64,000 nt of DNA from positions 248,001-312,000 of the forward strand of contig NZ_JAJSED010000001.1 of NCBI RefSeq assembly GCF_023555385.1, written 5' to 3'. Position numbers and translations under genes: made by a program. This DNA comes from Guyparkeria hydrothermalis. Lineage in GTDB: Bacteria; Pseudomonadota; Gammaproteobacteria; Halothiobacillales; Halothiobacillaceae. Positions within the stretch are counted from its first letter, which is position 1; the number at the start of each line of letters is the position of its first letter. The notes beneath the pieces are model-generated. The model saw only the letters and a list, made by a program, of their open reading frames with translations. It was not told the DNA's origin and did no database searches. This document shows, one piece after another, positions 18,989 to 27,399 of this stretch.

Positions 18989-20542
18989 ATGCGCGAGAAC
19001 CTGCCCGTTACCGACAACGAGCGCACCTTCCAGTCCGGCGAGCGGCTGGTATCCACCACGGACCGCAAGGGGCGGATCACCCACTGCAACGATGCGTTCG
19101 TGGCCATTAGTGGTTATGACCGCGACGAGCTGATCGGTCAGCCGCACAACATCGTTCGTCACCCGGACATGCCGCCGCAAGCCTTCAAGGTCATGTGGGA
19201 GCACCTCCGGGCGGGCCAGCCGTGGATGGGGCTGGTGAAGAACCGCGCCAAGAACGGTGACTTCTACTGGGTGGATGCCTACGTCACGCCGATCACCGAA
19301 GGTGGTGAGATCGTCGGCTACGAATCGGTACGCTCCTGTCCCTCGCGCGACGATGTCCGGCGGGCGGAAGAGCTCTACCGCCGCATCAATCGCGGGCGGT
19401 CGACCCGCTCCGGAAAACTGCAGGGTCACGACGCCGTGGGCGCGGCCGGGCTGCTGGCCAGCGCGGTGGCGCTGCTGGCCGGGGGCATCGTGCCGGGGGC
19501 GGTGACTTTCGGCGGCGCCGGCGTGGTCTACGCACTGACGAGTCGTCTGCAGGCCGGACGCATGGTGCGTGCGCTGGACGAGCAACTTCCGCATGCATTT
19601 CAGCACCCGCTGGCCGTTGCCTCCTACACGGATGACAGCGGGTGGTTGGGGCGCCTCAAGGTGGGGATCAAGAGCGAGCAGGCGCGCATGATTACGGTGC
19701 TCACCCGGATCCAGGATGCCTCCTGGCGGGTCAACCGGCAGTCGAGCGAGGGGCTGGACCACTCGAGCCAGGCGAAGCAGGAAATCGCGCGGCAGCAGAC
19801 GGAGACCGAGCAGGTCGCCGCCGCCATGCACGAGATGTCCACCACCATTGGCGAGGTATCCCGCCACGTGCAGCGGACCGCGGACGAGGCGGGCCGCTCC
19901 GCCGAGATGGTCGAGGAAGGACGTCATCTCTCGACCCGCACACGCGAGTCGATCGTCGATCTGCAGGAGACCGTCAATGCGATTGGCGATGCCGTCGAGG
20001 GGGTTTCGCGGCAGACCGCCGAGATCGCTGCGGCAGCCGGGTTGATCAATCAGATTGCCGATCAGACGAATCTGCTGGCCCTGAACGCGGCCATCGAGGC
20101 GGCCCGGGCCGGCGAGCACGGACGCGGCTTTGCCGTGGTGGCCGAAGAGGTGCGGCACCTGGCGCGCCGTACGCAGGAATCCACCCGCGACATCCACGAG
20201 ATCATCAACGTCCTGACCGAGCAGGCCGAGGCCTCGGTAACCGTGGCGAAGCGTGGTCGGGAGGCGGCGACGGACGGCGTGGGGCGAGTGCGCGAGTCGG
20301 AAGAGATGCTCGACGGCATTGCCGAGGCGGTCGATTCGATCCGCGACATGGCCACGTCGATGGCGGCAGCCGTCGAGGAGCAGGCGACGGTCTCCGGCGA
20401 GGTGGACCAGCAGGTGCAGAACATCTCCTCGCTGGCCGGTTCCAGCCTGGAGCGTTCGTCAACGGCCAACGAAACCATCCACCAGCTCGAACATATCGCC
20501 GCGGAATTGCACGAACTGGTGAGCCGGTTCAAGCGCGATTGA
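18989..20542 (+). CDS. Methyl-accepting chemotaxis protein with PAS domain (Aer-like)
   Basis: A 517-residue chemoreceptor. Residues 10-120 are a PAS domain with [21 protein letters not shown] and [11 protein letters not shown], as in the redox receptor Aer, which binds FAD. A hydrophobic stretch at about 150-190 anchors it; no clear HAMP is seen. The C-terminal half is the signalling hairpin with the near-invariant tip [18 protein letters not shown]. Start chosen by GGAG eight bases before the ATG; the frame continues upstream. It probably senses redox or energy state for motility. The 288 bases before it hold no gene. Confidence 0.9.
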   Translation: MRENLPVTDNERTFQSGERLVSTTDRKGRITHCNDAFVAISGYDRDELIGQPHNIVRHPDMPPQAFKVMWEHLRAGQPWMGLVKNRAKNGDFYWVDAYVTPITEGGEIVGYESVRSCPSRDDVRRAEELYRRINRGRSTRSGKLQGHDAVGAAGLLASAVALLAGGIVPGAVTFGGAGVVYALTSRLQAGRMVRALDEQLPHAFQHPLAVASYTDDSGWLGRLKVGIKSEQARMITVLTRIQDASWRVNRQSSEGLDHSSQAKQEIARQQTETEQVAAAMHEMSTTIGEVSRHVQRTADEAGRSAEMVEEGRHLSTRTRESIVDLQETVNAIGDAVEGVSRQTAEIAAAAGLINQIADQTNLLALNAAIEAARAGEHGRGFAVVAEEVRHLARRTQESTRDIHEIINVLTEQAEASVTVAKRGREAATDGVGRVRESEEMLDGIAEAVDSIRDMATSMAAAVEEQATVSGEVDQQVQNISSLAGSSLERSSTANETIHQLEHIAAELHELVSRFKRD

Positions 20543-20589
20543 TCAATCGGTAGCCAGCTCCCTGCGAGGAGGGCGGTGTCTGAACTACG

Positions 20590-20659
20590 CTCTGTTGTAG
20601 TTATCCCACGATGTGGATACGGATTATTTCGATCCGTATTACTTGGGATCGCAACAGAG
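20590..20659 (+). other. Structured leader: three nested inverted repeats before the MgtC locus
   Basis: CTCTGTTG (20590-20597) pairs with CAACAGAG (20652-20659); inside it ATCCCA (20603-20608) pairs with TGGGAT (20644-20649); inside that ATACGGAT (20617-20624) pairs with ATCCGTAT (20632-20639). All three pairs are perfect. The outer right arm runs into the ribosome site (AGAGGAGGG), eleven bases before the ATG at 20671. No T-run follows, so it is not a terminator. A cis-acting RNA switch is an inference. Confidence 0.6.
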
Positions 20660-20670
20660 GAGGGTGAGTC

Positions 20671-21201
20671 ATGGGACATGCCGAAATGATCAGCGAACGT
20701 TTTCCTCACGTGGTCGATGCCGTCTTTCACGACGAGCAAGGGGCCCGAGACGCGGCGATCGCGCTGGCGGCCAAGGGCGGCCTTTCGAATGAGCAGATCG
20801 ACGTGGTCGAGCCGAACGACCCCGAGTGGGCGGCCAAGCTGGAGCCGGAGTCGTCCGATATCTTCCGGACCCTTCTTCGTTCCCACGCAGGGCTTGCCGT
20901 GATCGGTGCGGTCGTCGGCCTGATCCTGGCCGGCATTCTGGTGGGCGCAGGGTTCGATTTCGCGCAGACCCGGCCGGGCTGGGTGTACGGTATTCTGGCC
21001 GTGATCGGTGGCCTGATCGGCATGATCGGTGCCGGTGTGGTCACTGTCCGACTGGATCATGAGCGGTCGGTCGTTGAGACCCGGCACGCGACGACGCACG
21101 GCGAGTGGACGGTCGTCGCTCACGCTCACGACGAGGACGAGAAGCATCGTGCCGAAGAGCTCCTTCGGGAGCGCTCGAATCGAGTGAGCGGGTCGCTCTA
21201 A
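20671..21201 (+). CDS. Small membrane protein upstream of mgtC
   Basis: A 176-residue protein with a soluble N-terminal domain, two hydrophobic segments at about 72-91 and 105-128, and a soluble C-terminal part rich in His, Glu and Arg. The N-terminal DAVFHDEQGARDAAIALAAKGG and the C-terminal VVAHAHDEDEKHRAEELLRE look like two halves of one ferredoxin-like fold split by the membrane hairpin, as in DUF1269-type stress proteins. Not assigned to a named family. It shares a transcript with the MgtC gene 22 bases downstream and is preceded by a folded leader. Confidence 0.7.
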   Translation: MGHAEMISERFPHVVDAVFHDEQGARDAAIALAAKGGLSNEQIDVVEPNDPEWAAKLEPESSDIFRTLLRSHAGLAVIGAVVGLILAGILVGAGFDFAQTRPGWVYGILAVIGGLIGMIGAGVVTVRLDHERSVVETRHATTHGEWTVVAHAHDEDEKHRAEELLRERSNRVSGSL

Positions 21202-21223
21202 TCAGTCACCGGGGAGTTGCCGA

Positions 21224-21706
21224 ATGACATTCGACATCGACTGGTCCTCGGTCTACTGGAACCTAAGTTTTCTGGCCGCGGCCTACGTGCTGGCGCTTCC
21301 CGTGGGCTTCGAACGCGAGCGGCATTCGCGCTCCGCGGGTCTGCGGACCTTTCCCCTGGTGGCAGTCGCCAGCTGCGCGTACATGCTGCTGGGGATCAAT
21401 GTGCTCGAATCCAGCACGGCCGAGGCGCGGGTCTTCGAGGGGATCATCACCGGCATGGGTTTCATTGGCGGTGGGGCGATCCTGAAGAACAGGGACTACA
21501 CCACCGGCACGGCCACGGCGGCCAGTCTATGGGCGACCGGCGGGATTGGCGTTGCCGTGGCCTGGAATCACTTCGAGGTCGCCCTGCTGCTCTCTGTGGT
21601 GACGTTCGTCAGTTTGCGCCTGCTCTCGTCGGCCAAGCCGGTCATAAACGGGGAACGGCGGGACACCGAGAAGGAAAGCGACAGGGCATCCCGTCAAGAC
21701 GACTGA
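21224..21706 (+). CDS. MgtC/SapB-family membrane protein
   Basis: A 160-residue inner-membrane protein with four to five hydrophobic segments. It carries the family motifs LPVGFERERHSRSAGLRTFP, ITGMGFIGGGAILK and TGTATAASLWATGGIGVAVA. MgtC proteins help growth at low magnesium and inhibit the F-type ATPase in Salmonella; many members lack the C-terminal domain, as here. GGGGAG precedes the start. A terminator follows 20 bases after the stop. Confidence 0.9.
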   Translation: MTFDIDWSSVYWNLSFLAAAYVLALPVGFERERHSRSAGLRTFPLVAVASCAYMLLGINVLESSTAEARVFEGIITGMGFIGGGAILKNRDYTTGTATAASLWATGGIGVAVAWNHFEVALLLSVVTFVSLRLLSSAKPVINGERRDTEKESDRASRQDD

Positions 21707-21726
21707 CGGGATAGCCCACCAACGAA

Positions 21727-21757
21727 AAACGCCCCCGGGTTATGTCCGGGGGCGTTT
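21727..21757. terminator. Bidirectional terminator between mgtC-like and glycine-zipper genes
   Basis: AAACGCCCCCGG and CCGGGGGCGTTT form a 12-bp stem with a seven-base loop. It is followed by TTTCTGTTTTC on the plus strand and GTTTTTCG on the minus strand, so it can serve both converging genes. Confidence 0.85.
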
Positions 21758-21782
21758 CTGTTTTCGCTTACTTGATACCGGA

Positions 21783-22103
21783 TCAGCAGCGGCCTTTCTT
21801 GGCCTGTCCCGGTGGACAGAACCGGCTCGGATGCGAGTGACGGTTCTCGTGGTAGTGCCGCTCGCGATAGCGATGGCCATCGTGATCGTCGTAATCGCGG
21901 GTCGTCACGGCCGTGCCGGCAGCCGCACCGATGCCCGAACCGACGATCGCGCCTTCGCGACCACCGACTTCGGCACCGACAACGCCGCCCAGTGCACCGC
22001 CGACAGCGCCACCAATGGCCGCATCCTTGTGCAGGTCTCCGCCCATCGCAGCGGTGGCAGGCAGAATCAGTGCGGCCAACAGGGTTGGAATACGTACTGA
22101 CAT
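21783..22103 (-). CDS. Periplasmic glycine-zipper protein
   Basis: A 106-residue exported protein: signal peptide ending ATAAMG, then a glycine zipper (AAIGGAVGGALGGVVGAEVGG and GSGIGAAAGTAV), then a His/Arg/Tyr-rich tail ending CPPGQAKKGRC. Glycine-zipper proteins of this type insert in or under membranes; their functions are mostly unknown. The histidine-rich tail (DDHDGHRYRERHYHENRHSH) could bind metal ions. It converges on the mgtC-like gene and shares its terminator. Confidence 0.75.
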   Translation of the reverse strand: MSVRIPTLLAALILPATAAMGGDLHKDAAIGGAVGGALGGVVGAEVGGREGAIVGSGIGAAAGTAVTTRDYDDHDGHRYRERHYHENRHSHPSRFCPPGQAKKGRC

Positions 22104-22194
22104 GAATGTTTCTCCGGTATGGGTTTGTCAGCCGGGGCTTCCTCTTCCGGCGTTTCAGTGCGTTTCGATTGCCGTTTTACGGGCAAGTTCCCCG

Positions 22195-23565
22195 CTAGTT
22201 GTCGTCGTGCCGGGCCGAATTCTCTTCACCCTTTGGCCCGACAATGACCACGATGCGCCTTTCGGGTTCGATGTGCCGGTCGAAGGCGGACTGGATTTCC
22301 CCGGCCTCCACGGCTTGTACGCGATCCGTGTAGCGATCGAAATAATCGAGCGGCAGGCCGAGAAAAGCAAGGGCGCCGATCTGCTCGGTAATCTTGCTGT
22401 TGCTGTTCAGCCGCATCGGGAAACCACCGATCAGGTTCGCCTGCGCGTCGGCGAGTTCTTTCTCGTCCGGCCCGTCCCCGATGAAGTCGCTCAACTCGTC
22501 GGTCATCAGTGACAGGGCATGCTCGACCTGGTCGCTGCGCGTCTGGATACCCATCACGAAGCGGCCCCCGGCGCGCAACGGCATCAGGTAGCTGTAGGTG
22601 CTGTAGGCCAGACCGCGCTTCTCGCGCAGCTCGGACATCAAGCGCGAGGCAAAGCCGCTACCGCCGAGGATATGGTTGCCCACGTTCAGTGGCTGGTAAT
22701 CCTCGTGCTTGCGCGGAATCCCGTCGAAGGCCATCAGGACGGTCGACTGTTCGGACGGGAAGTCGACCCTTACGGTCTTCGATTCTTCGATTGGCGGCAC
22801 CGACGGCAGTGCGGCCGGGGCCTCGCCGGCGGGGAGTTTGGCGGTGAGACGCTCGCCGAGCCGTTCGGCTTGTTTGCGGTCGAGGTCGCCGACGATCACC
22901 ACGATGGCGTTGCGCGCGACGAAAAGGCGCTCGTGGAAGGCCTGCATGTCGTCACGGTTGATGCCCTTGACGCTGTCCGGGCTGCCCTGGGTCGGGTGGC
23001 CGTAGGGATGATCTCCGAAGGCGGCGCGCCGCAGGGCATCGTGAGCCACCGATGAGGCCGACTGCTGGCGCGCCTCGATTGCTCGTAGCTGGCGCTCGCG
23101 CTCGCGTTCGACGTCGTCCGGGGCAAAGGCCGGTTCGGCGATCACCTCCGCCATCAGGTCGACGGCCGGCCAGAGCCAGTCCGACTCGGTCAGGCTGCGC
23201 AGCCTGACGGCGGTGGACTCCAGATTGGCGCTGACGGAGAACTGCGCGCCAACGCGGGCGAAGCCGTCGGCGATCGCCTTGGCGTCACGCTTGGTGGTGC
23301 CTTCCTCGAGCAGGCTTGCCGTCAGACTCGCGGTGCCGGCCTTGTCGGCCGGGTCGCGGGCGCTGCCGGCATCGAGGATCACGCGGGCATCGACCATCGG
23401 CAGGGTGTCGGTGGCGTAGAAGAGCACCTGCGCGCCGTTGTCCGTCTCCCAGGTTTGCAGCGGCAGCACGCTCTCGGCGTGTGCGCTCGTGCTGGCGAAC
23501 AGGGCGACGACGAGAACCGGGATCAGTCGCAGGGTCTGGCGGGAGGAGTCAGTCACGAGTCGCAC
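22195..23565 (-). CDS. M16 family peptidase, non-catalytic subunit
   Basis: A 456-residue exported M16 protein with a signal peptide ending STSAHA. The HxxEH zinc motif is absent from its first domain, but the C-terminal REKRGLAYSTYSYL, the R/Y pair that contacts substrate, is present. This is the usual companion of the catalytic M16 protein encoded just before it, with a 17-base overlap; together they form a heterodimeric clam-shell peptidase in the periplasm, like the YmxG/PqqL group. Confidence 0.88.
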   Translation of the reverse strand: MRLVTDSSRQTLRLIPVLVVALFASTSAHAESVLPLQTWETDNGAQVLFYATDTLPMVDARVILDAGSARDPADKAGTASLTASLLEEGTTKRDAKAIADGFARVGAQFSVSANLESTAVRLRSLTESDWLWPAVDLMAEVIAEPAFAPDDVERERERQLRAIEARQQSASSVAHDALRRAAFGDHPYGHPTQGSPDSVKGINRDDMQAFHERLFVARNAIVVIVGDLDRKQAERLGERLTAKLPAGEAPAALPSVPPIEESKTVRVDFPSEQSTVLMAFDGIPRKHEDYQPLNVGNHILGGSGFASRLMSELREKRGLAYSTYSYLMPLRAGGRFVMGIQTRSDQVEHALSLMTDELSDFIGDGPDEKELADAQANLIGGFPMRLNSNSKITEQIGALAFLGLPLDYFDRYTDRVQAVEAGEIQSAFDRHIEPERRIVVIVGPKGEENSARHDDN

Positions 23566-24955
23566 CTCCGGTGGTCTGGCTGGGGGTCGAACCGGCCGGC
23601 TGGCCGCCGCTCGCCTGCGGTTCGAGAGTGGTCACGGTGAGTGTCTCGTCCCGCAGATAGGTCTGGGCCACGTCCTGCACGTCGGCGGGCGTGATCGCGC
23701 GGATGCCTTCGACGAACTGGTCGGCTAGCCGGTAGTCGAGGCCGGTTGTCTCGTACATGCCCAGCGTCATGCCCTGGTAGAACAGCGAATCACGCTCGTA
23801 GATGTCCGAGGCGACCACCTGGGCCTTGATGCGATCGAGCTCGTCCTCGCCGACCGGCTCGTTCTTCAGGCGCTCGATCTGCTCGCGCAGGAGCGTCTCG
23901 ACCTCGTCGAGCGACTGGCCCTCGCGCGGCGTGGCATCGAGGGTGAAGAGCGTGGTCTCCCGCGCGTTGAGGTTGTAGCCCGCCGAGGCGGCCGAGAGCT
24001 TGCCGGCGCGGACCAGGTCGTTGTTCAGGCGGGCTCCGGAATCCCCGGCGAGAATGCCGGCGGCCACGGCGAGTGCGTAAGCGGTCTTGTGATCCTCGGC
24101 GGTCACCAGCGAGGGCGCCTTGTAGCCCATCGACAGGTGCGGCAGCTTGGCCGGGATGATCAGGCTGGCCCGCTTGGTGCCGTGCTGGGCCTTCTCCTCG
24201 CGCGGCTTGGCCGGCGGCAGGTCGCGCTGTTCGACCTGACCGTAGTGGCGGCGCGCCAGTTCGATTACCTGTTCGGGATCGACGTCGCCGACGACGACCA
24301 ACGTGGCATTGTTGGGCGCGTAGTGCGTTTGGTACCAGTTCCGCAGGTCGTCGATCGTGTAGGCATCGATGTCCGTCTTCCAGCCAATCACTGGGTGGTG
24401 ATAGCCGCTGCTGGTGAACGCGGTGGCGTAGAGAAGCTGGTCGAGCCGAGCGGTGGGGTTGTCACGCACCCGTGAACGCCACTCTTCCTTGACCACTTCC
24501 TTCTCGCGGGCGAACTCCTCGGCATCGAGGGCGAGGTTGGCCATCCGGTCGGCCTCCCAGCGCATCATCGTTTCGAGTTCGCCGGCGGCCAGGGTCTGGT
24601 AGTAGGCGGTGAAATCCCGGCCGGTGAAGGCGTTCTCGTCGCCCCCGAGGCGCGCGATGATCTCGGAGAACTCGCCCGGGTCGAGCTTTTCGGTGCCCTT
24701 GAACATCATGTGTTCGAACATGTGGGCGATGCCGGTAATGCCGCCGGGCTCGTCCGCCGAGCCGACCTTGTACCAGATCTGGTGGGTGACGACTGGCGCC
24801 CGGTCGTCGGGCAGCACCAGCACCTTGAGACCGTTGTCCAGGGTGGCTTCGTGGACGTCTGTGGTCGCGTTGGCGGCCAGGGCATTGGGCCCGGCCAGTG
24901 AGGCCAGCAGGGAGAGCAGGGCGGCAAGCGCCGCCAGGGGGCGTCCTCGATGCAT
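23549..24955 (-). CDS. M16 family zinc peptidase, catalytic subunit
   Basis: A 468-residue exported peptidase with a signal peptide (about 28 residues, ending NALA). The catalytic inverted zinc motif HMFEH is at about residue 82, with the distal glutamate expected in the EKEVVKEEW segment (about 158). It pairs with the following non-catalytic M16 gene. A degradative or quality-control role in the periplasm is usual for such pairs. No protein substrate gene is recognisable next to it. Confidence 0.9.
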   Translation of the reverse strand: MHRGRPLAALAALLSLLASLAGPNALAANATTDVHEATLDNGLKVLVLPDDRAPVVTHQIWYKVGSADEPGGITGIAHMFEHMMFKGTEKLDPGEFSEIIARLGGDENAFTGRDFTAYYQTLAAGELETMMRWEADRMANLALDAEEFAREKEVVKEEWRSRVRDNPTARLDQLLYATAFTSSGYHHPVIGWKTDIDAYTIDDLRNWYQTHYAPNNATLVVVGDVDPEQVIELARRHYGQVEQRDLPPAKPREEKAQHGTKRASLIIPAKLPHLSMGYKAPSLVTAEDHKTAYALAVAAGILAGDSGARLNNDLVRAGKLSAASAGYNLNARETTLFTLDATPREGQSLDEVETLLREQIERLKNEPVGEDELDRIKAQVVASDIYERDSLFYQGMTLGMYETTGLDYRLADQFVEGIRAITPADVQDVAQTYLRDETLTVTTLEPQASGGQPAGSTPSQTTGGATRD

Positions 24956-25036
24956 GCGTGTCGGCTACCGATGGTTGAGTTGAGTCGTCGGGACCGGATC
25001 GAAAACGAGCCGGCTCGACCCGAATACGACCGAAAG

Positions 25037-25106
25037 GATCCCCTCCGGTTTCACTTCCGGGCTTCCGGGGTCCAGACTCCGGGGACATCACATCCCGGAG
25101 GGGATC
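25037..25106 (+). other. Leader with perfect 12-bp inverted repeat masking a ribosome site
   Basis: GATCCCCTCCGG (25037-25048) is perfectly complementary to CCGGAGGGGATC (25095-25106), and the right arm contains the GGAGG ribosome site and touches the ATG of the macrodomain gene at 25107. The 46-base loop has further C/G-rich repeats (TTCCGGG twice, TCCGGGG twice) that could form competing pairs. Folding of this RNA would hide the start site. Confidence 0.65.
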
Positions 25107-25616
25107 ATGGACTTCACGATCATACAAGGTGATATCGCCAGCGAGGCAGCGGATTGTCTGGTCAATGCCGCCGGCACGTCGCTCGCGATGGGCAGCGGAG
25201 TCGCCGGGGCGCTGCGCGAGGGGGCGAACGGCCCCATCAACGAACAGGCGATGGCACAGGGCCCGGTGCCACTCGGCGGCGTGGCCGTGACCGACGCCTT
25301 CGACCTCCCGGCCCGCTGGGTGATCCATGCCGCGGCGATGCCTCACTACGGCGACGGTCGCGCCACCGAGGATAGTATCCGTGACGCGGTGCGCAACACG
25401 CTCGAGAAGGCCGACGAGCTCGGTTGCGGCTCGCTGGTGATCCCGCCGCTGGGTTGCGGAGTGGCCGGCTTCGACCTGGCCACCGGCGCGCGCCTGATTC
25501 TCGAGGAGATCACCGCGTACCGGCCGCGCCGTCTCAAGCAGGTGCGTTTGATCGTCTACCGCCCCGAGGACCAGCAGACCGTCGAGACCGTCGCCCGGCA
25601 GGTGCGCGAGGGCTAG
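25107..25616 (+). CDS. Macrodomain protein (ADP-ribose binding or hydrolase)
   Basis: A 169-residue single macrodomain. The ADP-ribose pocket is visible as GDIASEAADCLVNAAGTSLA (about 8-27) followed by GSGVAGALREGA, and the second loop as IPPLGCGVAGFDL (about 112-124). Macrodomains of this type remove ADP-ribose or O-acetyl-ADP-ribose. In many homologues an Asn-Ala-Ala/Asn pair at the first loop marks hydrolase activity; here it is NAAGT, without the second Asn of MacroD enzymes. Translation may be controlled by the hairpin leader in front. Confidence 0.85.
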   Translation: MDFTIIQGDIASEAADCLVNAAGTSLAMGSGVAGALREGANGPINEQAMAQGPVPLGGVAVTDAFDLPARWVIHAAAMPHYGDGRATEDSIRDAVRNTLEKADELGCGSLVIPPLGCGVAGFDLATGARLILEEITAYRPRRLKQVRLIVYRPEDQQTVETVARQVREG

Positions 25617-25632
25617 TGCGTCTTGCACAAAA

Positions 25633-25655
25633 AATCCGGCCGCGGGGGCCGGATT
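25633..25655 (-). terminator. Terminator of the cyn transporter operon
   Basis: AATCCGGCC and GGCCGGATT form a nine-base stem with a five-base loop, followed on the minus strand by TTTTTGTG. It lies 24 bases after the stop of the ATPase gene. The same hairpin may weakly end the macrodomain transcript. Confidence 0.8.
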
Positions 25656-25678
25656 GTCGTGTCGTGTTGGGGCTGGGG

Positions 25679-26551
25679 TCAGCCGTTGACCACGTGACGC
25701 GGCCCGTCGGCGGGTGCCTCCACCGGTGGCGGGGCGTCGCCCTCGAGCTTGTCCGCGTAGGCGGTGCTCGGCCCGTTCACCAAGAAGTCCATCAGGTGGT
25801 TGCGGAACGGGTAGTAGTGCGCGTCGTGGTGCATCTCCTGGCGTGATCGCGGCTTGGTGAGCGGGTTCTCCGCGCATTCGGCCACCTCGGCGAGCGGACC
25901 GTTGGTCATCAAGAGGATCTTGTCGGCCAGCAGGATCGCCTCGTCGACGTCGTGAGTGATCATGAACACCGTCTGGCCGGTTGCCCGGCAGATCTCCAGC
26001 AGCTCGTCCTGGATCACCCCGCGGGTGAGCGCGTCCAGCGCCCCGAACGGCTCGTCCATGAGAAGCATCTTCGGCTCGATGGCGAAGGCGCGGGCAATCC
26101 CGACCCGCTGGCGCATGCCGCCGGAGAGCTGATGGGGTTTCTTGTCGATCGCGTGCGACAGGCCGACCATGTCGACGAACTTCTCCACATGGGCGTTGAT
26201 CTCGTCCCGGGACTTGTCCTTGAAGCGCGACTTGACCGCGAAGGCGACGTTCTCGCGCACCGTCAGCCACGGCATCAGGGCGTGCCCCTGGAAGACCACC
26301 CCGCGCTCGAGCCCCGGGCCGGTCACTTCCTTGTTCTCCATGAACACGTAGCCGGCGGAGGCCTCGTCCAGCCCGGCGAGGATGTTGAGGATGGTGGACT
26401 TGCCGCAACCCGAGTGGCCGATCAGGCAGACGAACTCGCCCTGTTCGATCGTGAAGTTGAGGTTGCGGAAGACGGTGACCGGATCCTGGCCCATCGGGCC
26501 GGGAAAGGTCCGTTCCAGGTTGTCGACCTGGATGAAAGCGGGAGTAGTCAT
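25679..26551 (-). CDS. cynD: ABC transporter ATPase, cyanate/nitrate class
   Basis: A 290-residue ATPase with Walker A GHSGCGKST (about residue 46), signature LSGGMRQR, Walker B MLLMDEPFGALD and ITHD. The long C-terminal tail with YYPFRNHLMDFLV is typical of NrtD/CynD rather than SsuB. It follows the permease by two bases. The symbol rests on the order cynA-B-D, the divergent sigma-54 activator, and the nearby cyanase; nitrate or bicarbonate remain alternatives by family alone. Confidence 0.82.
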   Translation of the reverse strand: MTTPAFIQVDNLERTFPGPMGQDPVTVFRNLNFTIEQGEFVCLIGHSGCGKSTILNILAGLDEASAGYVFMENKEVTGPGLERGVVFQGHALMPWLTVRENVAFAVKSRFKDKSRDEINAHVEKFVDMVGLSHAIDKKPHQLSGGMRQRVGIARAFAIEPKMLLMDEPFGALDALTRGVIQDELLEICRATGQTVFMITHDVDEAILLADKILLMTNGPLAEVAECAENPLTKPRSRQEMHHDAHYYPFRNHLMDFLVNGPSTAYADKLEGDAPPPVEAPADGPRHVVNG

Positions 26552-26553
26552 GC

Positions 26554-27396
26554 TCAGACCTCCTTATAGCTGACGACCTTGCCGAGCAGGCCGAAGATCA
26601 GGTCGAGGATCATGCCGACCACGCCGATCAGCAGGATGGCGAAGATCACGTTGGCGAGATCGAGGTTGTTCCACTCGTTCCAGATGAAGTAGCCGATGCC
26701 GGTGCCGCCGACGAGCATCTCCGCGGCGACGATGACCAGCCAGGCGATGCCCATCGAGATGCGCATGCCGGTGAGGATGGTCGGCGCGGCGGCCGGCAGG
26801 ATCACCTTGAAGGCCTTGCGCAGCGGGCCGACTTCCAGCGTCTTGGCGACCGCGAGCCAGTCGTCACGCACCGCGGCGACGCCGTAGGCGGTGTTGACCA
26901 GCATCGGCCAGATCGAGCAGATGAAGATCACGAAGATCGAGGAGATCGACGCGTCCTGGATGATGTACAGGGCCAGCGGCATCCAGGCGAGCGGCGAGAT
27001 CGGCTTCATCACCTGGATGTACGGGTCGAGGGCCTTGCGCATCAGCGGCGACATGCCGATCAGGAACCCCAGCGGCACGGCGACCAGCGCGGCGAGCGCG
27101 AAGCCGGCCAGCACCCGCCAGAGCGAGTAGGCCAGCTGGATGCCGATGCCCATGTCGTTGGAGCCGGCGACGTAGAACGGGTCGGACAGGTGCGTCCAGA
27201 TGGCCGAGCCGATATCCCCGGGCGTGGGGATGTCGGACTCCTGGACGGTGTCCAGGCCCATCATCTTGGCGTACTCGGGATCCATGTCGCCGAGGTCGAC
27301 CTGGGTCGGCAGGGTGGCCCCCCACCAGGCGCCGAGGAAGACCAGCAGGATCAGGATCGAGACGATGCTGGCCCGGAAGGTCATTGACTGGCTCAT
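26554..27396 (-). CDS. cynB: ABC transporter permease, cyanate/nitrate class
   Basis: A 280-residue inner-membrane protein with about six hydrophobic segments and the permease loop VAKTLEVGPLRKAFKVILPA. It matches NrtB/CynB-type permeases. Spacing of three bases to the binding protein gene before it and two to the ATPase after it shows one operon. Confidence 0.82.
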   Translation of the reverse strand: MSQSMTFRASIVSILILLVFLGAWWGATLPTQVDLGDMDPEYAKMMGLDTVQESDIPTPGDIGSAIWTHLSDPFYVAGSNDMGIGIQLAYSLWRVLAGFALAALVAVPLGFLIGMSPLMRKALDPYIQVMKPISPLAWMPLALYIIQDASISSIFVIFICSIWPMLVNTAYGVAAVRDDWLAVAKTLEVGPLRKAFKVILPAAAPTILTGMRISMGIAWLVIVAAEMLVGGTGIGYFIWNEWNNLDLANVIFAILLIGVVGMILDLIFGLLGKVVSYKEV

Positions 27397-27399
27397 GGC

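Noticed and set aside
20615-20640. Terminator of the chemoreceptor gene
   Set aside because: The ATACGGAT/ATCCGTAT hairpin has no T-run on either side and is nested in larger pairing before the next gene.
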